A program made the position numbers and the translations under genes. Below, in pieces: positions 35,165 through 44,899 of a stretch of DNA of 64,000 nucleotides. The DNA is taken from positions 258,725 to 322,724 of the forward strand of contig NZ_JAPFRD010000002.1 in assembly GCF_026183695.1 (NCBI RefSeq), in the 5' to 3' direction. Position 1 is the first letter of the stretch. Each line of letters opens with the position of its first letter. The notes beneath the pieces were generated by a model. The model had not been told where the DNA came from and did no database searches. It saw nothing but the letters and a program-made list of their open reading frames with translations. Source of the DNA: Alteromonas aquimaris (GTDB lineage Bacteria > Pseudomonadota > Gammaproteobacteria > Enterobacterales > Alteromonadaceae).

Positions 35165-37117
35165 GTGTCAGCTTTTGAGTGCTATCAACGAATAATGGCG
35201 TTACTGCCTGAGCCAAGCTTTATCGTATCTCTGAGCGGTAGAATTTTGGCATTAAACCGCAAAACGAAAGAACAGCTAGGCGATGCGTTAGAATGCGATG
35301 GTTGGCTGTTCGACGCCATTGAAGAAAGCTCACACCAGGACACCCGCACGTTTTTGCGCCATTGCGCGCGATCTAATCAACCCGTAATGGGCATCATGCG
35401 ATGGCGAGTTTCACTGCAAGTCCCGTTTGAAGTGTGTAACGGTGGGCTGTTGGAGCCTCGCACCCCTGCCAGTGAACCCATACTGTTATTGCGCTTGCAC
35501 AATAGGACTGAGACCAATTCCCGTTTTATCGCCCTTGAAAATCAAATCAACGCGTTACACCAGGAAATTGAAAGACGAAAGCATATCCAGACACAGTTAG
35601 ATTTACAAAAGACCCATTTAAAAACCACGCTCGCCAGTATAGGAGAGGGAGTAGTAGTGGTAGATATGCAGGGCAGAATCAGTTTTATCAATTCTCACGC
35701 TGAACGAATGTGTGGATGGGCACAAAGCACTGCTGTAGGACGCTCCGTTGGAGAAGTGTTGACATTGACAGCGATCGATTCAGACGGTTCTGACTACGAA
35801 GAGGTACATTGTTTGATGTCCGGTTCGTTTGAAAAAGGCTACGAAAAAATAGTTAAGTTAGTGGCTAAAGATGGCGCCCGGCGAACAATTGAGCTAACGG
35901 TAAACTCCATTCTCCATAATGATGCTCCAAACGAAGCCGTGTTGGTTTTTCGGGATGTAACCCAAAAACGACGGTTGGAACGAGAATTAGTTAGGCGCAC
36001 GATTCGGCTAGAAGAGATGAATCATCGTAAAAATAAGTTTCTCACCATGTTGGCACACGAACTGCGTAGCCCCATTGCCCCAATCGCAAATGCCGTACAT
36101 ATTATGAAGGCAGAAAATAGAACTGCAGAACAGACCCGTCATGCGGTACAAGTAGTTGAACGTCAAATCAACCATATGCAGCGCCTTATTGATGACATGT
36201 TAGATGTTTCGCGGGTGGTAGCGGAAAAGTTATACATTGTAAAAACCGATGTAGAAATGGTCTCATTAGTAGAGACAGTCTGCGGAGACATGAATAGTCA
36301 ATTCAAACAACGTCACATTAACTGTGTTATTGATCTCCCTTCAAGTCCCATATGGTTTGCCGCAGATATGGAACGCATGCGTCAGGTATTGCATAACCTG
36401 TTAAATAACTCACTGAAATTTACTCCTCAAGGGGGAACGATTACAGTGAGACTGTTTTCTCAATCATCCGAGCTACATCTGCAAGTTCAAGACACTGGGC
36501 CCGGAATTGAGGAAGATGCAATAGGAACTATTTTCGAGCCATTCACCCAAGCAGAACAACCTTTGGATAGACCAAGTGGGGGGTTAGGATTAGGGTTGTC
36601 GCTGGTGAAAGGTATAGTTGAGTTGCACGATGGTCAGATCAGGGCGACATGTACTGGCCCGGATCAGGGCCTGACCATTTCTATCGTGCTACCTTTACAG
36701 GAACAAAGCGTTGAACCGCCACAAAAGGAGGAAAAAGTTAACCATTTTACACTTCAGAAAGTTTTGATCATCGAGGATGATAAAGATAATGCTGAAACGC
36801 TCAGTGAATTGTTGCGGTTACTGGGACATGAAGTGGTATGGGCTCCCGATGGGGTGCAAGGTATTGAAATGGCGGGTAAATTTTCCCCCACGCTGATTTT
36901 CTGTGACATTGGGCTACCAGGGCTGGATGGTTTTCGAGTAGCTGAACGCATACGTTCCCAATCATCATTGAAGTCCACGCGCCTGATTGCGTTATCCGGC
37001 TACAGCGGTCGCGATTTTCGTAGACGCGCAAAACAGGCGGGTTTTGATCACCATCTGGTTAAGCCTGCTTCTTTAGCGGAGCTACAAAATGTGCTTCACC
37101 TTCCTATCGAGAACTGA
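35165..37117 (+). CDS. PAS-containing soluble hybrid histidine kinase
   Basis: 650 residues, GTG start. An N-terminal PAS-like region (about 10-115) is followed by a coiled coil (121-150) and a clear PAS domain (about 152-270; SIGEGVVVVDMQGRISFINS). HisKA has NKFLTMLAHELRSPIAP with His298. HATPase shows LNNSLKFT, DTGPGIEE and GGLGLGLS. The receiver has VLIIEDDKDNA and phospho-acceptor Asp581 (IFCDIGLPG). No membrane segments. Its domain order from HisKA onward, and its motif wording, closely resemble the kinase at 15062. No DNA-binding output is attached. Confidence 0.9.
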   Translation: MSAFECYQRIMALLPEPSFIVSLSGRILALNRKTKEQLGDALECDGWLFDAIEESSHQDTRTFLRHCARSNQPVMGIMRWRVSLQVPFEVCNGGLLEPRTPASEPILLLRLHNRTETNSRFIALENQINALHQEIERRKHIQTQLDLQKTHLKTTLASIGEGVVVVDMQGRISFINSHAERMCGWAQSTAVGRSVGEVLTLTAIDSDGSDYEEVHCLMSGSFEKGYEKIVKLVAKDGARRTIELTVNSILHNDAPNEAVLVFRDVTQKRRLERELVRRTIRLEEMNHRKNKFLTMLAHELRSPIAPIANAVHIMKAENRTAEQTRHAVQVVERQINHMQRLIDDMLDVSRVVAEKLYIVKTDVEMVSLVETVCGDMNSQFKQRHINCVIDLPSSPIWFAADMERMRQVLHNLLNNSLKFTPQGGTITVRLFSQSSELHLQVQDTGPGIEEDAIGTIFEPFTQAEQPLDRPSGGLGLGLSLVKGIVELHDGQIRATCTGPDQGLTISIVLPLQEQSVEPPQKEEKVNHFTLQKVLIIEDDKDNAETLSELLRLLGHEVVWAPDGVQGIEMAGKFSPTLIFCDIGLPGLDGFRVAERIRSQSSLKSTRLIALSGYSGRDFRRRAKQAGFDHHLVKPASLAELQNVLHLPIEN

Positions 37118-37470
37118 ACCAAATAGAAATGTATTTGCGCCAGCAACAACTCTTTGCCTCCACACTACGCTTTATTGTTAAGCAAATAATAGTCATATCT
37201 ATTCGACTATAGCCCTGTCGGTTCCATAAAAACCATCCTTATAAGAGAGCGAATATTGAGGTCCCCCACCTAAAAAATTAACTTTTCTTAATTCAATTAG
37301 TTGCGTTTTTCCTATTGTTTATAAAAATTTTTCATAAGGTTATGCGAATATGAGGGGACTGACTAAGCTTATAACTCGAATTTTTCTAACGAATTGTTTG
37401 GCATCAGGAGGTCGTAGCCAAAATGAAGTGGATTCGTTTTATGGTGAAACCAATTAGAGGATGATAAACC
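37118..37470. other. intergenic, A/T-rich leader
   Basis: About 350 bases, A/T-rich around 37270-37340 (AAAAAATTAACTTTTCTTAA), a likely promoter region of the secreted-protein gene that follows. No riboswitch consensus was recognised. Confidence 0.35.
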
Positions 37471-38247
37471 ATGAAAAAAATTATGAGAGGTATAGGTTTA
37501 ACAATAGCGTTATTTGTCATGTGCGGTTATGCCCTGAATAGCCTGGCTGATGAACATGGTAAAAAGGGTGATAAACAGGAAATACTGGCAGAAATGTGGG
37601 TGATGGTACCCAAAGAAGGTCAGATGGAACAACTTGAACAAGCTATCCGCGAGCATTCTAAGTTTCGTCAATCGAAACAGGATTCGAGAAAATGGAATAT
37701 TTATTCGCCGGTGCTTGGCCATAAACTTGATCGTATAGCTGTGCGGGCTACAGGGTTCACCTGGCAAGATATGGACGGATACCGCGATTGGGCAGAAAAA
37801 CAGGGAATAAATAAACACTGGATGGAGACTGCTTCGCAATATGTTGATCACTACCACCATTATTTGTCAGTAATTGATCACGAAAACAGCCACTGGGGTT
37901 CTGATGTAAAATATAATTATGTGGGCGTAACCAGCTATGTACCCAAAGTCGGACATTGGGGGGACATAGAAAAAGACAAAAAAGCGTTAGCAGATGCGGC
38001 CAAAGCTGAAAAATGGCCTTATCACTGGGCGTTTGCCTCCCAAGTGGGCGGGCGTGGCGATCTCACTCTTGCCGTGCCATACCAAAACTGGGCGGCCATG
38101 GCCCCACCAGAGCAAAAATTTTCTCAAGTCCTGGCAAAGAACTTAGGCAATGAAGAGAAAGCGAAAGAGTTGATGAAAAATTGGGCGAGTCACTTTGAAG
38201 AAATCAGCTACAATATCTGGGCGCTTCGCAATGACCTGATGCAATAA
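37471..38247 (+). CDS. secreted hypothetical protein
   Basis: 258 residues with a signal peptide of about 26 residues (ending LNSLA), so periplasmic or secreted. The mature protein reads like two tandem ferredoxin-like dimeric alpha/beta-barrel halves: ILAEMWVMVPKEGQMEQLEQ with AIREHSKFRQ, and YNYVGVTSYVPKVGHWGDIE with KDKKALADAAKA. It is rich in Trp and His. No enzyme motif was recognised. Single gene, followed by a GC-rich hairpin. Confidence 0.6.
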   Translation: MKKIMRGIGLTIALFVMCGYALNSLADEHGKKGDKQEILAEMWVMVPKEGQMEQLEQAIREHSKFRQSKQDSRKWNIYSPVLGHKLDRIAVRATGFTWQDMDGYRDWAEKQGINKHWMETASQYVDHYHHYLSVIDHENSHWGSDVKYNYVGVTSYVPKVGHWGDIEKDKKALADAAKAEKWPYHWAFASQVGGRGDLTLAVPYQNWAAMAPPEQKFSQVLAKNLGNEEKAKELMKNWASHFEEISYNIWALRNDLMQ

Positions 38248-38256
38248 CTATCAAAT

Positions 38257-38282
38257 GGGCCCTTTCTCCTGAGTAAGGGCCC
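38257..38282 (+). terminator. GC-rich hairpin after the secreted-protein gene
   Basis: GGGCCCTT (38257-38264) pairs with AAGGGCCC (38275-38282), starting 10 bases after the stop. There is no T-tract, so termination would be inefficient or rho-assisted. Confidence 0.45.
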
Positions 38283-38460
38283 CTGCTTCAACTTTACTGC
38301 ATGAGACTAGCTAGACAGAATCGCTTGGTAATTAAGATACGACAAAGTCGCTTGGTGTTAACAGCATAAACTGGATTAGTCACCATTTATTCTGACGTTT
38401 CTAAAAACAGGGCGTAATCAAATTTGACAGTTCTTGAGTACGTTGAGCGGTCCTCAAAGA

Positions 38461-38573
38461 ATGTCATCTCCGCGCATGCGGAGATCTGTTTCGTCCAATT
38501 GTAATGGTAAGTAGCCCTTTTTTGAAGTTACGATAACAGTTTTGGAGGTTCCCATTTCCAAGGGAATGACGAC
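38461..38573. repeat. two REP-like palindromes, same family as at the right end
   Basis: GTCATCTCCGCGCATGCGGA (38464-38483) contains ATCTCCGC/GCGGAGAT. GGAGGTTCCCATTTCCAAGG with GAATGACGAC (38544-38573) contains TTCCC/GGGAA. Both resemble the units GTCATCCTCCGCG...CGGAGGAT and GAGGTTCCCACC..GTGGGAACGACG near 63.7 kb. Confidence 0.6.
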
Positions 38574-38669
38574 TCTTCGAAGATGCATCTTTAAAGACCG
38601 CAAATTGTCTTTTGCTGCCTGTGAGGTTAAGTCGACACTTCCTATCTAAAATGTCTCATCAGATGTGAG

Positions 38670-38716
38670 CTACTACACATATACCTAGGTAATCACACTA
38701 CTACACATATACCTAG
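38670..38716. repeat. 19-bp direct repeat pair
   Basis: CTACTACACATATACCTAG is present at 38670-38688 and again, identical, at 38698-38716, with a nine-base spacer (28-bp period). CTAG-rich DNA continues to 38726. It lies just beyond the 3' end of the diguanylate cyclase gene. Confidence 0.75.
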
Positions 38717-38735
38717 CTGTACTAGTACAAAATGG

Positions 38736-39773
38736 TTAGTCCATTTTAACAGTATTCTTTCCTGCTTCTTTCGCTTTATATAGCCGTTCGTCAGCTATTT
38801 TTAACGAGGGCTCAAATTTGTTCACATCATCAAGTTCGCTCATGCCCGCACTGAATGAGGCATGGACGGTTTGCCCCTCATGCTGAAAACTGAAACTTGA
38901 AAATTCCTGTTTAATTTTATCAATAAGCCTCTCGGCATCGGTAAGGTTGGTATTGAGTAGAACCACTAGAAACTCTTCGCCTCCCCACCTTGCCACCAAA
39001 TCCGAACCTTTTATATTTTGACGGATTATACTGGCAAGCGTAATGAGCACATTATCTCCAAACGCATGACCATAATTATCGTTAAGTGTTTTAAAGCTAT
39101 CTGCATCCAGCAAAGCCACCACCGCCGTGCTTTTAAGCGAATGGCGAGTTAAAGCACTGTGCAAACCATGCCGATTCAGAAGTTTGGTAAGCGCATCCGT
39201 TGCTGCGAAATTCTGATGTGCTTTGGATATTTCAGCAATGGCACTATAGGATCCAAAGCGTATCCATTCACTCGTAATAATTAGCACTAAAAGCGCAGTG
39301 GTACTGGCAAAGATGCGTATTTTATGAGCAGGTTCGTAATCGTATGCAAAATCCAGAGTAGTGGTCAGGACAAAAATACTTGTAACCAAATATAAAACAG
39401 CAAAGAAGAGGCCGGTATGTGGGCCGACTAAAAGTATCATCAGCATAAGGATGGGATAGGTCCAGTAAGCCCCCGTGCCTTCGTTCCCTCCCATTACCAG
39501 AAGGTAAAGGGCAAGCAAATATAACAAAGCAGATAAAAATATCGAGATAGACTGTACGTGCTCGGTCTTTCTAGCTTTAAGGGCGAAAACGATTATTACG
39601 CCCATAAACACGAGTAAGACAACACCAAGATACAGTCGGTTTTCCAGTAAAGAGTTGATACCAAAGGAACCTAAAAATATACAACCTAAAAAGGCAAAGG
39701 AAGAAAGAAGCAAGCGTTTCCGGTGATTTTCAATTTGCTCTGGACTATTAAGTGTTTTCAACCGACTCTCCAT
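38736..39773 (-). CDS. membrane-anchored diguanylate cyclase
   Basis: 345 residues. About six membrane segments occupy residues 22-172, followed by a GGDEF domain with the active signature GGEEF (264-268, in ARWGGEEFLVVLL) and DADSFKTLND for metal and GTP binding. It should make c-di-GMP from two GTP. The I-site position (RxxD) reads KGSD, so product inhibition may be weakened. The membrane part resembles a 7TM-type sensor of unknown ligand. It lies next to a large unknown protein and faces another GGDEF gene at 42.0 kb. Confidence 0.92.
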   Translation of the reverse strand: MESRLKTLNSPEQIENHRKRLLLSSFAFLGCIFLGSFGINSLLENRLYLGVVLLVFMGVIIVFALKARKTEHVQSISIFLSALLYLLALYLLVMGGNEGTGAYWTYPILMLMILLVGPHTGLFFAVLYLVTSIFVLTTTLDFAYDYEPAHKIRIFASTTALLVLIITSEWIRFGSYSAIAEISKAHQNFAATDALTKLLNRHGLHSALTRHSLKSTAVVALLDADSFKTLNDNYGHAFGDNVLITLASIIRQNIKGSDLVARWGGEEFLVVLLNTNLTDAERLIDKIKQEFSSFSFQHEGQTVHASFSAGMSELDDVNKFEPSLKIADERLYKAKEAGKNTVKMD

Positions 39774-39937
39774 TGTAACATCCCTCGACTATTTGCCATG
39801 CTATTTAGCCGGGGGCTTATAGGTCTTGAAGCTGATAGCTATTACCATATTACTGTAATCCTAGTACTTATAAACAAGCAAAGCCTGGTTGGCCTGGAAA
39901 TAAGTAAATTCGATAACCTTCTATTCGTTCTGGAGTT

Positions 39938-41494
39938 TTAATAGGAATCGGGGTTAAATCGTCCGTTATATTTTCGAGTGCCATCTCTTTTCCAAAATTC
40001 AATGGCAGGAATTTGGAATTCCCACAACTCTGCCGCATTCCAAGTGAAGTCATCCTTATAGCGCGCTTTGAGAAATTCTTTGTCATAGTGGCATTCGTTT
40101 CTACTTTCTTCAAAAAATAAATTACTTTGTCTGGATATGACTATTTCCTGGTGACACAGAAACTGGATTTGCCTGCGGGTAATTTGTTTGCAAACAGGTT
40201 CGTCCACACTTTGAGGGTATAATGACGACACGATGGCGCGCTCGATTTCACCGGAATCTGCGTGCACGAAATAAATCCCTGAGCCAAGTGGAAACCGGCC
40301 CACCATTCTGAGAAAGCAATTTACGTATTCCGCTTTGTAGGTGTTGGCGTGCATACCTTCCTCAAGGATGTCATATGCCCGATAGATGGTTCTGTAATCG
40401 AACTCTTTTTTAGTAGATAACAAAAAAGAAGCATAGGTCATCGGAATACGCAACAAATCCCCAAGTTCGCTATGATTTTCTTTTAAAGCAGATAGCATTT
40501 CCAACATGAAATTGAGCTGACTACGTTCCTCACCTTCGAACTCTTCTTTATCCTCACGGGTGTTGAAGCGAACAATAGGGATACCAATTCCGAGTTCAAT
40601 AAAGTCCTTCGTTTTCTTTTCAATAATCGCAACAAGCTTTTTTCGCTCTTTTTGACTCAATACACGGTAGCTATCCGCTCCTATCAATGATTGAACTTCA
40701 GGGCTATGTAAGCCGAGTGACTGCAACAAAGCCGCCTTCGCTAGTGGTTTGAGAACTTTTTCCCGGTACGCAAGCTTTGTCTCAGCAGGCATAGGCTTGC
40801 GAAACACATCCAAACTGATTTTTGTTTCCCCTTTGCTAGCCATTAAACTCACTTTGCTTTTCGGGCTAAATAACGCACCCAGTCGCTGTGATAAAAACTC
40901 TGACTGAAAGGAATACTTAAATCTAATTTCTTCAAAAAGAGCGATGGTCAGCGCTGCAATATAAATGGGTTTATATTTTTCATTCCTGATATGACGAACT
41001 TTATCCTCCGGAGCGGGGGTAGACAAAGCTATCGTCCCTAGAAACTGGCTAAAAATCTGGTGACCATCTAACAGGTCCAGAATCTCATCTGTTAGGTGAT
41101 CAAGAGTTTCATAGCGTTGATTCCTAGCTGTATTCAGTCGATCCTCAAGCGCATGGTATTCGTCTTCAATTTTACTTTGTTTAGCGGTGATGCGTGCTAG
41201 ATAACGTGGGGTGGACGGGTGGCCTTTAATGGAGGGGTATCTACCCGTGTCTTGCTGATACTTTTTAATACGATCTACTTGATCTTGAAATTTATTTATT
41301 CTATTTTTCAGTGAATTAAGTGTTGCGTGGTCGGCCTGATATTCGCAAAAAAAAATCTTTGCGTCTTCTACCAACCCCCGATATCGGCGCATAAAGTCTG
41401 ATATTTTTCGAGAAATTTCACTTACCATTGTTGGTATTTTTGAAAATTTCTCTTCGGCTGCTGCTGGTGAGCTTGTTTTGCTATCGAGAAGCAT
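39938..41494 (-). CDS. large unknown protein, perhaps degenerate HD-GYP-like
   Basis: 518 residues, soluble. The N-terminal 150 residues form long coiled coils (LKNRINKFQDQVDRIKKYQQ, RITAKQSKIEDEYHALEDRL). The C-terminal region (YRAYDILEEGMHANTYKAEY, then GRFPLGSGIYFVHADSGEIE) recalls the tail of HD-GYP phosphodiesterases (xxYPxGTxVxLxxGE). The metal-binding HD and GYP residues are not visible, so catalysis is doubtful. It sits 164 bases upstream of a diguanylate cyclase gene on the same strand. A c-di-GMP-related role is speculative. Confidence 0.45.
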   Translation of the reverse strand: MLLDSKTSSPAAAEEKFSKIPTMVSEISRKISDFMRRYRGLVEDAKIFFCEYQADHATLNSLKNRINKFQDQVDRIKKYQQDTGRYPSIKGHPSTPRYLARITAKQSKIEDEYHALEDRLNTARNQRYETLDHLTDEILDLLDGHQIFSQFLGTIALSTPAPEDKVRHIRNEKYKPIYIAALTIALFEEIRFKYSFQSEFLSQRLGALFSPKSKVSLMASKGETKISLDVFRKPMPAETKLAYREKVLKPLAKAALLQSLGLHSPEVQSLIGADSYRVLSQKERKKLVAIIEKKTKDFIELGIGIPIVRFNTREDKEEFEGEERSQLNFMLEMLSALKENHSELGDLLRIPMTYASFLLSTKKEFDYRTIYRAYDILEEGMHANTYKAEYVNCFLRMVGRFPLGSGIYFVHADSGEIERAIVSSLYPQSVDEPVCKQITRRQIQFLCHQEIVISRQSNLFFEESRNECHYDKEFLKARYKDDFTWNAAELWEFQIPAIEFWKRDGTRKYNGRFNPDSY

Positions 41495-41998
41495 CGAACT
41501 TCAAAATCCTTTTCGACCCATTGTTAACTGTAAAGAAAACTAACACTGCGATCCGGCTTTTGCAACTGTGTTCATCAAATAGACTTTATATAAATATCTT
41601 CAATGATCACAAGAGAGGTCGACCAGTAATAGGTTAGAAGTAATCACTAAAACTAAAACTTAAATATTAAAAAGTAATAAGGAGTAGGCAGATCAATAGG
41701 AAACAGGTTGTAAATTATTAATAAGCTCCTTGGCGTCGCCTGAATAAGTTGACAAACTAATTACTGGGAATAGAGTGGGGCTGATATGACTAACGTTAAC
41801 CGCAAAAAACAGCATACCCGCTAACGCGAAAAATTGTCTCTTCAGTGTTAGCATGGAAGATAATGAGCACAATGCGCTGATGGAGAGTACGCTTAGATAG
41901 CTACATATAGTAAAGCGCGGGTATATACAAAGAAGTCTTTTGGTAAGACAAAATATTTGTCAGATAAAAATAAGAAACGTAAAAGCAGTACAAATTCT
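41495..41998. other. divergent promoter region, no gene recognised
   Basis: About 500 bases between the 518-residue protein and the TPR-GGDEF gene. It is A/T-rich around 41640-41720. No c-di-GMP riboswitch consensus could be recognised. Confidence 0.35.
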
Positions 41999-43888
41999 AT
42001 GATAACAATTGCAGTACGACCTGTTATTTTCATTTGTTTCGTTATTTTGAGTGCACTAGCCTCAGCTGAATCCTTTTCGCCTCAGTATGACAAGGATGGA
42101 AGGTTGGATAATGATTTTTACAACCAACTGATAGTGACGCAACCGCAACAACTGCTTACCCAACTGGAACCTTTGATCCATCATTCCGCCACCGATTTAG
42201 AAAAAGAAGTGCAATTACAAGCTCGTTATTTTATTGCTAGTGCTTATTACTATTTATCTCAACGTAATAAAATATTTTCCGTGGCTGAAAAAGGACTCAC
42301 ATTGGCGAGGGCGCAAGGTGAGCAAAAATTTGAAGCTCGGTTTCTCGCCATTCTTGCCATAGGCGCGTTAAGCAAACAAAATTTCAACTTCGCTAATAAT
42401 TACGCTAATCAAGCCTTATTGTTAGCAGAAGAGCTAGCAGCAGAGACACTTTTTCATGGCGAAATACTCCTTTTAGCAGCCCAGGTTTATTACGAAACAG
42501 GAGCACTTCAACGCGCTTTAAAAGTGATGGTGAAAGCCAATGAGATTTTTACCAATTTGAACGACACCAAAAACCGTTCAGAGGCGCTCGCCAGTATTGC
42601 GCTGATGTACGACGAGCTTGGCCAGCCAGAACAAGCAATAGAATACCACTTACAGTCGCTTGATCTGATCGACATTGAAACAAACCTGATCGAAGCGTCG
42701 ATTACCTATTACAACATTGCCTTAACGTATCACAGCTCGAACGAACCTCAGAAAGCACGACACTACGCAGAACTTTCATTGCATTATGCACAAAAAGCGA
42801 AGGACGAGGTGGGGGCAGCCTATGCTATTTATGAACTGGCTAGTCTGGATGAAGAGCAACAAGCATTTGACCGTGCATTTGAGTTGGTTAACACCGTTAT
42901 TCCGGTTGTGCAGGAAAATGATGTTACCGGCATGATAATTTTATCCCACTTACTACGCGCCAGGCTGCTCGCCCACTTGCAATTGCCTGATTGGGAGGCT
43001 GATTTAGCTATTGCTGAACCTTTGGTGGAAAAAACTGCCAGCCTCAAACGTAGGATCGCACTGGTGCGCACTAAAGCAAAAATTTATGAATTAATAAACA
43101 ACCCCCCTTCAGCACTGGAATATTATAAGCAGTGGGTTTCACTTAACGAGGAGCAACTTAAGGCAACCCAAGAGCAATCCACTCGGCGTTATCAGGCGAT
43201 GTTTGAACTAAACGAAGCGGAAGCAGAAAACGAACTTTTACATACCCAAAAAAAACTCGCCGAGACAGAGTTGGAAGCAAAGGAGTTTCGCCAATGGCTT
43301 TTAATAATACTTTCATTGTTACTTCTCATCGTTTTGGTCGCCGCAGTGGCGATGTTGTTGATGCAGGTTAAAACTAAAAAGAAATTTAGAGAAATGGCGA
43401 TGGTTGATGAACTGACTAATACCCGGAATAGACGCAGTATTAGTTTATTTGCTCAACAGACTATGGCTGAGGCAAAAGAAAAGCACACTAACGTTTGCTT
43501 TGCCATGGTAGACATTGACCATTTTAAATCTTTCAATGATCGTTTTGGTCATGATGTTGGCGATAGAGTATTAAAAGCTGTTGCCAGCGCTATTGCCAGC
43601 GAATTAAGAGTGCGGGATGCGTTGGGCCGCTGGGGTGGCGAAGAGTGGTTAATTGTGTTGCCTGACAGTCGATGTGAAAGCATAGAGAATATTTTTCAGC
43701 GAATTCAGTCTCGGCTAAAAACAATGCATTTAGGCCTTGAAGATGCACCAGTGATCACTGTGAGCATGGGGTGTACAAACCTTCTGGCACACGATATGTC
43801 GTTAGATCAGGTGGTCAAGCGAGCGGATGAAGCGCTATACAAAGCTAAAAATAATGGGCGTAATCGTTTCGAAATTAATCCAGGCTAA
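41999..43888 (+). CDS. TPR-containing periplasmic-sensor diguanylate cyclase
   Basis: 629 residues from the ATG at 41999; an in-frame TTG at 41957 would add 14 basic residues, and neither has a strong ribosome-binding site. A signal peptide (ILSALASAES) is followed by about nine tetratricopeptide-like helical repeats (about 50-380; for example SIALMYDELGQPEQAIEYHL). A coiled coil, one membrane segment (about 415-437) and a GGDEF domain with GGEEW (546-550) follow. An intact I-site, RVRD, sits five residues before the motif. It makes c-di-GMP in response to something sensed by the TPR region. Confidence 0.9.
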   Translation: MITIAVRPVIFICFVILSALASAESFSPQYDKDGRLDNDFYNQLIVTQPQQLLTQLEPLIHHSATDLEKEVQLQARYFIASAYYYLSQRNKIFSVAEKGLTLARAQGEQKFEARFLAILAIGALSKQNFNFANNYANQALLLAEELAAETLFHGEILLLAAQVYYETGALQRALKVMVKANEIFTNLNDTKNRSEALASIALMYDELGQPEQAIEYHLQSLDLIDIETNLIEASITYYNIALTYHSSNEPQKARHYAELSLHYAQKAKDEVGAAYAIYELASLDEEQQAFDRAFELVNTVIPVVQENDVTGMIILSHLLRARLLAHLQLPDWEADLAIAEPLVEKTASLKRRIALVRTKAKIYELINNPPSALEYYKQWVSLNEEQLKATQEQSTRRYQAMFELNEAEAENELLHTQKKLAETELEAKEFRQWLLIILSLLLLIVLVAAVAMLLMQVKTKKKFREMAMVDELTNTRNRRSISLFAQQTMAEAKEKHTNVCFAMVDIDHFKSFNDRFGHDVGDRVLKAVASAIASELRVRDALGRWGGEEWLIVLPDSRCESIENIFQRIQSRLKTMHLGLEDAPVITVSMGCTNLLAHDMSLDQVVKRADEALYKAKNNGRNRFEINPG

Positions 43889-44278
43889 GCGCTGATAGTG
43901 AAGTAAATGAAGAAAAAAATTGGCTTCACTGTTAGGTGTTACGGGTTTGTGTTGACTTAGCCAACTACCACCCAAAATTAATCACTTAACTCCCCCCACA
44001 GGGCATGAGTAGTCGCTATTGTCCACCTGCGCGCTGTGCTAGTGAAGTTACTGCTTGTGCCCAGAAGAAGCCGATCCCTCGCACCTATCATACGAAGTAA
44101 GCCTATTTTTAAAATTTGTTATAGCTAGGTTATACCCTCGTCTTTTTCGAGGTAATGCAGCAGGAGTCGACTGGGGTGTCGAGCGCTGGATAGCGCTAAT
44201 TGGAGGTGACCAAGTGTTAACTAACTTTGCTCAAAAAGGGGGGCTCATTACTCGCATACACGGATTAACAAGGGCGCG
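43889..44278. other. intergenic, no gene recognised
   Basis: About 390 bases between convergent genes. No clear terminator. An open frame at 44055-44288 lacks a ribosome-binding site and recognisable content. Confidence 0.3.
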
Positions 44279-44758
44279 TTACACATGACGCGTAATCATT
44301 TTTTTATTACCTGTAAAGTTTTTATATAACAATAAGTGGGATTGAAGTGAGAACGTGTCTGTGCGCGTTTCATATTCTTTAATCCAGGCAATCAACATTA
44401 ACAGGTTGGCGTCTTGTTCGGCCGGGGAAGAATATTTATGTGGTTCCCATGGACGATTACGGGCGTTAGCGATACATTGATTCACTGGCAGGTTTAAAAA
44501 TATCATTTCATCGCAACGCGGAGCAATGTGCGTTAATAAATCGGTATAGCACCCTTCAATTACCCAATTTTCATAACTGTCCGTAAAGTGGTTTAGCATC
44601 CGCATAGACTCTTTAAGGGGCCTACGAACTGGAGGAGCACCTGGCAGCCAGGCGATGCTATCCAGCTCAAAATGAGCTAACTTGTTCTGTTCAGCCAGTT
44701 TTTTGGCGAGCGTGGATTTTCCAGCGCCGGAATTTCCAAAAATTAGGATGTTATTCAT
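44279..44758 (-). CDS. P-loop kinase (adenylate kinase/topology-modulation-like)
   Basis: 159 residues with a Walker A motif GNSGAGKST (residues 8-16). HFELDSIAWLPGAPP follows, and NWVIEGCYTDLL with MIFLNLPVNQCIANARNR matches the DNA topology modulation protein FlaR-like/adenylate-kinase-like family of small P-loop proteins. It probably phosphorylates a nucleotide or small molecule; the substrate is unknown. Single gene with AGGAATT before the ATG. Confidence 0.75.
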   Translation of the reverse strand: MNNILIFGNSGAGKSTLAKKLAEQNKLAHFELDSIAWLPGAPPVRRPLKESMRMLNHFTDSYENWVIEGCYTDLLTHIAPRCDEMIFLNLPVNQCIANARNRPWEPHKYSSPAEQDANLLMLIAWIKEYETRTDTFSLQSHLLLYKNFTGNKKMITRHV

Positions 44759-44899
44759 ATTTTTAATTCCTGTGACTCCATCTTTTTATCTAATCGTTCA
44801 GTGATTCAAAAAATTTTTAAAAAATTTTGTCAGGTTTTCGAACTTCCTTTCGTCTATAGAAGACACATTCACTTTTTATAATGACATGAAGGAAAAACA

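Noticed and set aside
37118..37470. c-di-GMP riboswitch (GEMM) near the cyclase region
   Set aside because: The conserved core sequences of GEMM-I or GEMM-II could not be found here or at 41495-41998.
44055..44288. 77-codon frame between convergent genes
   Set aside because: No ribosome-binding site and it runs into the end of the minus-strand kinase gene.
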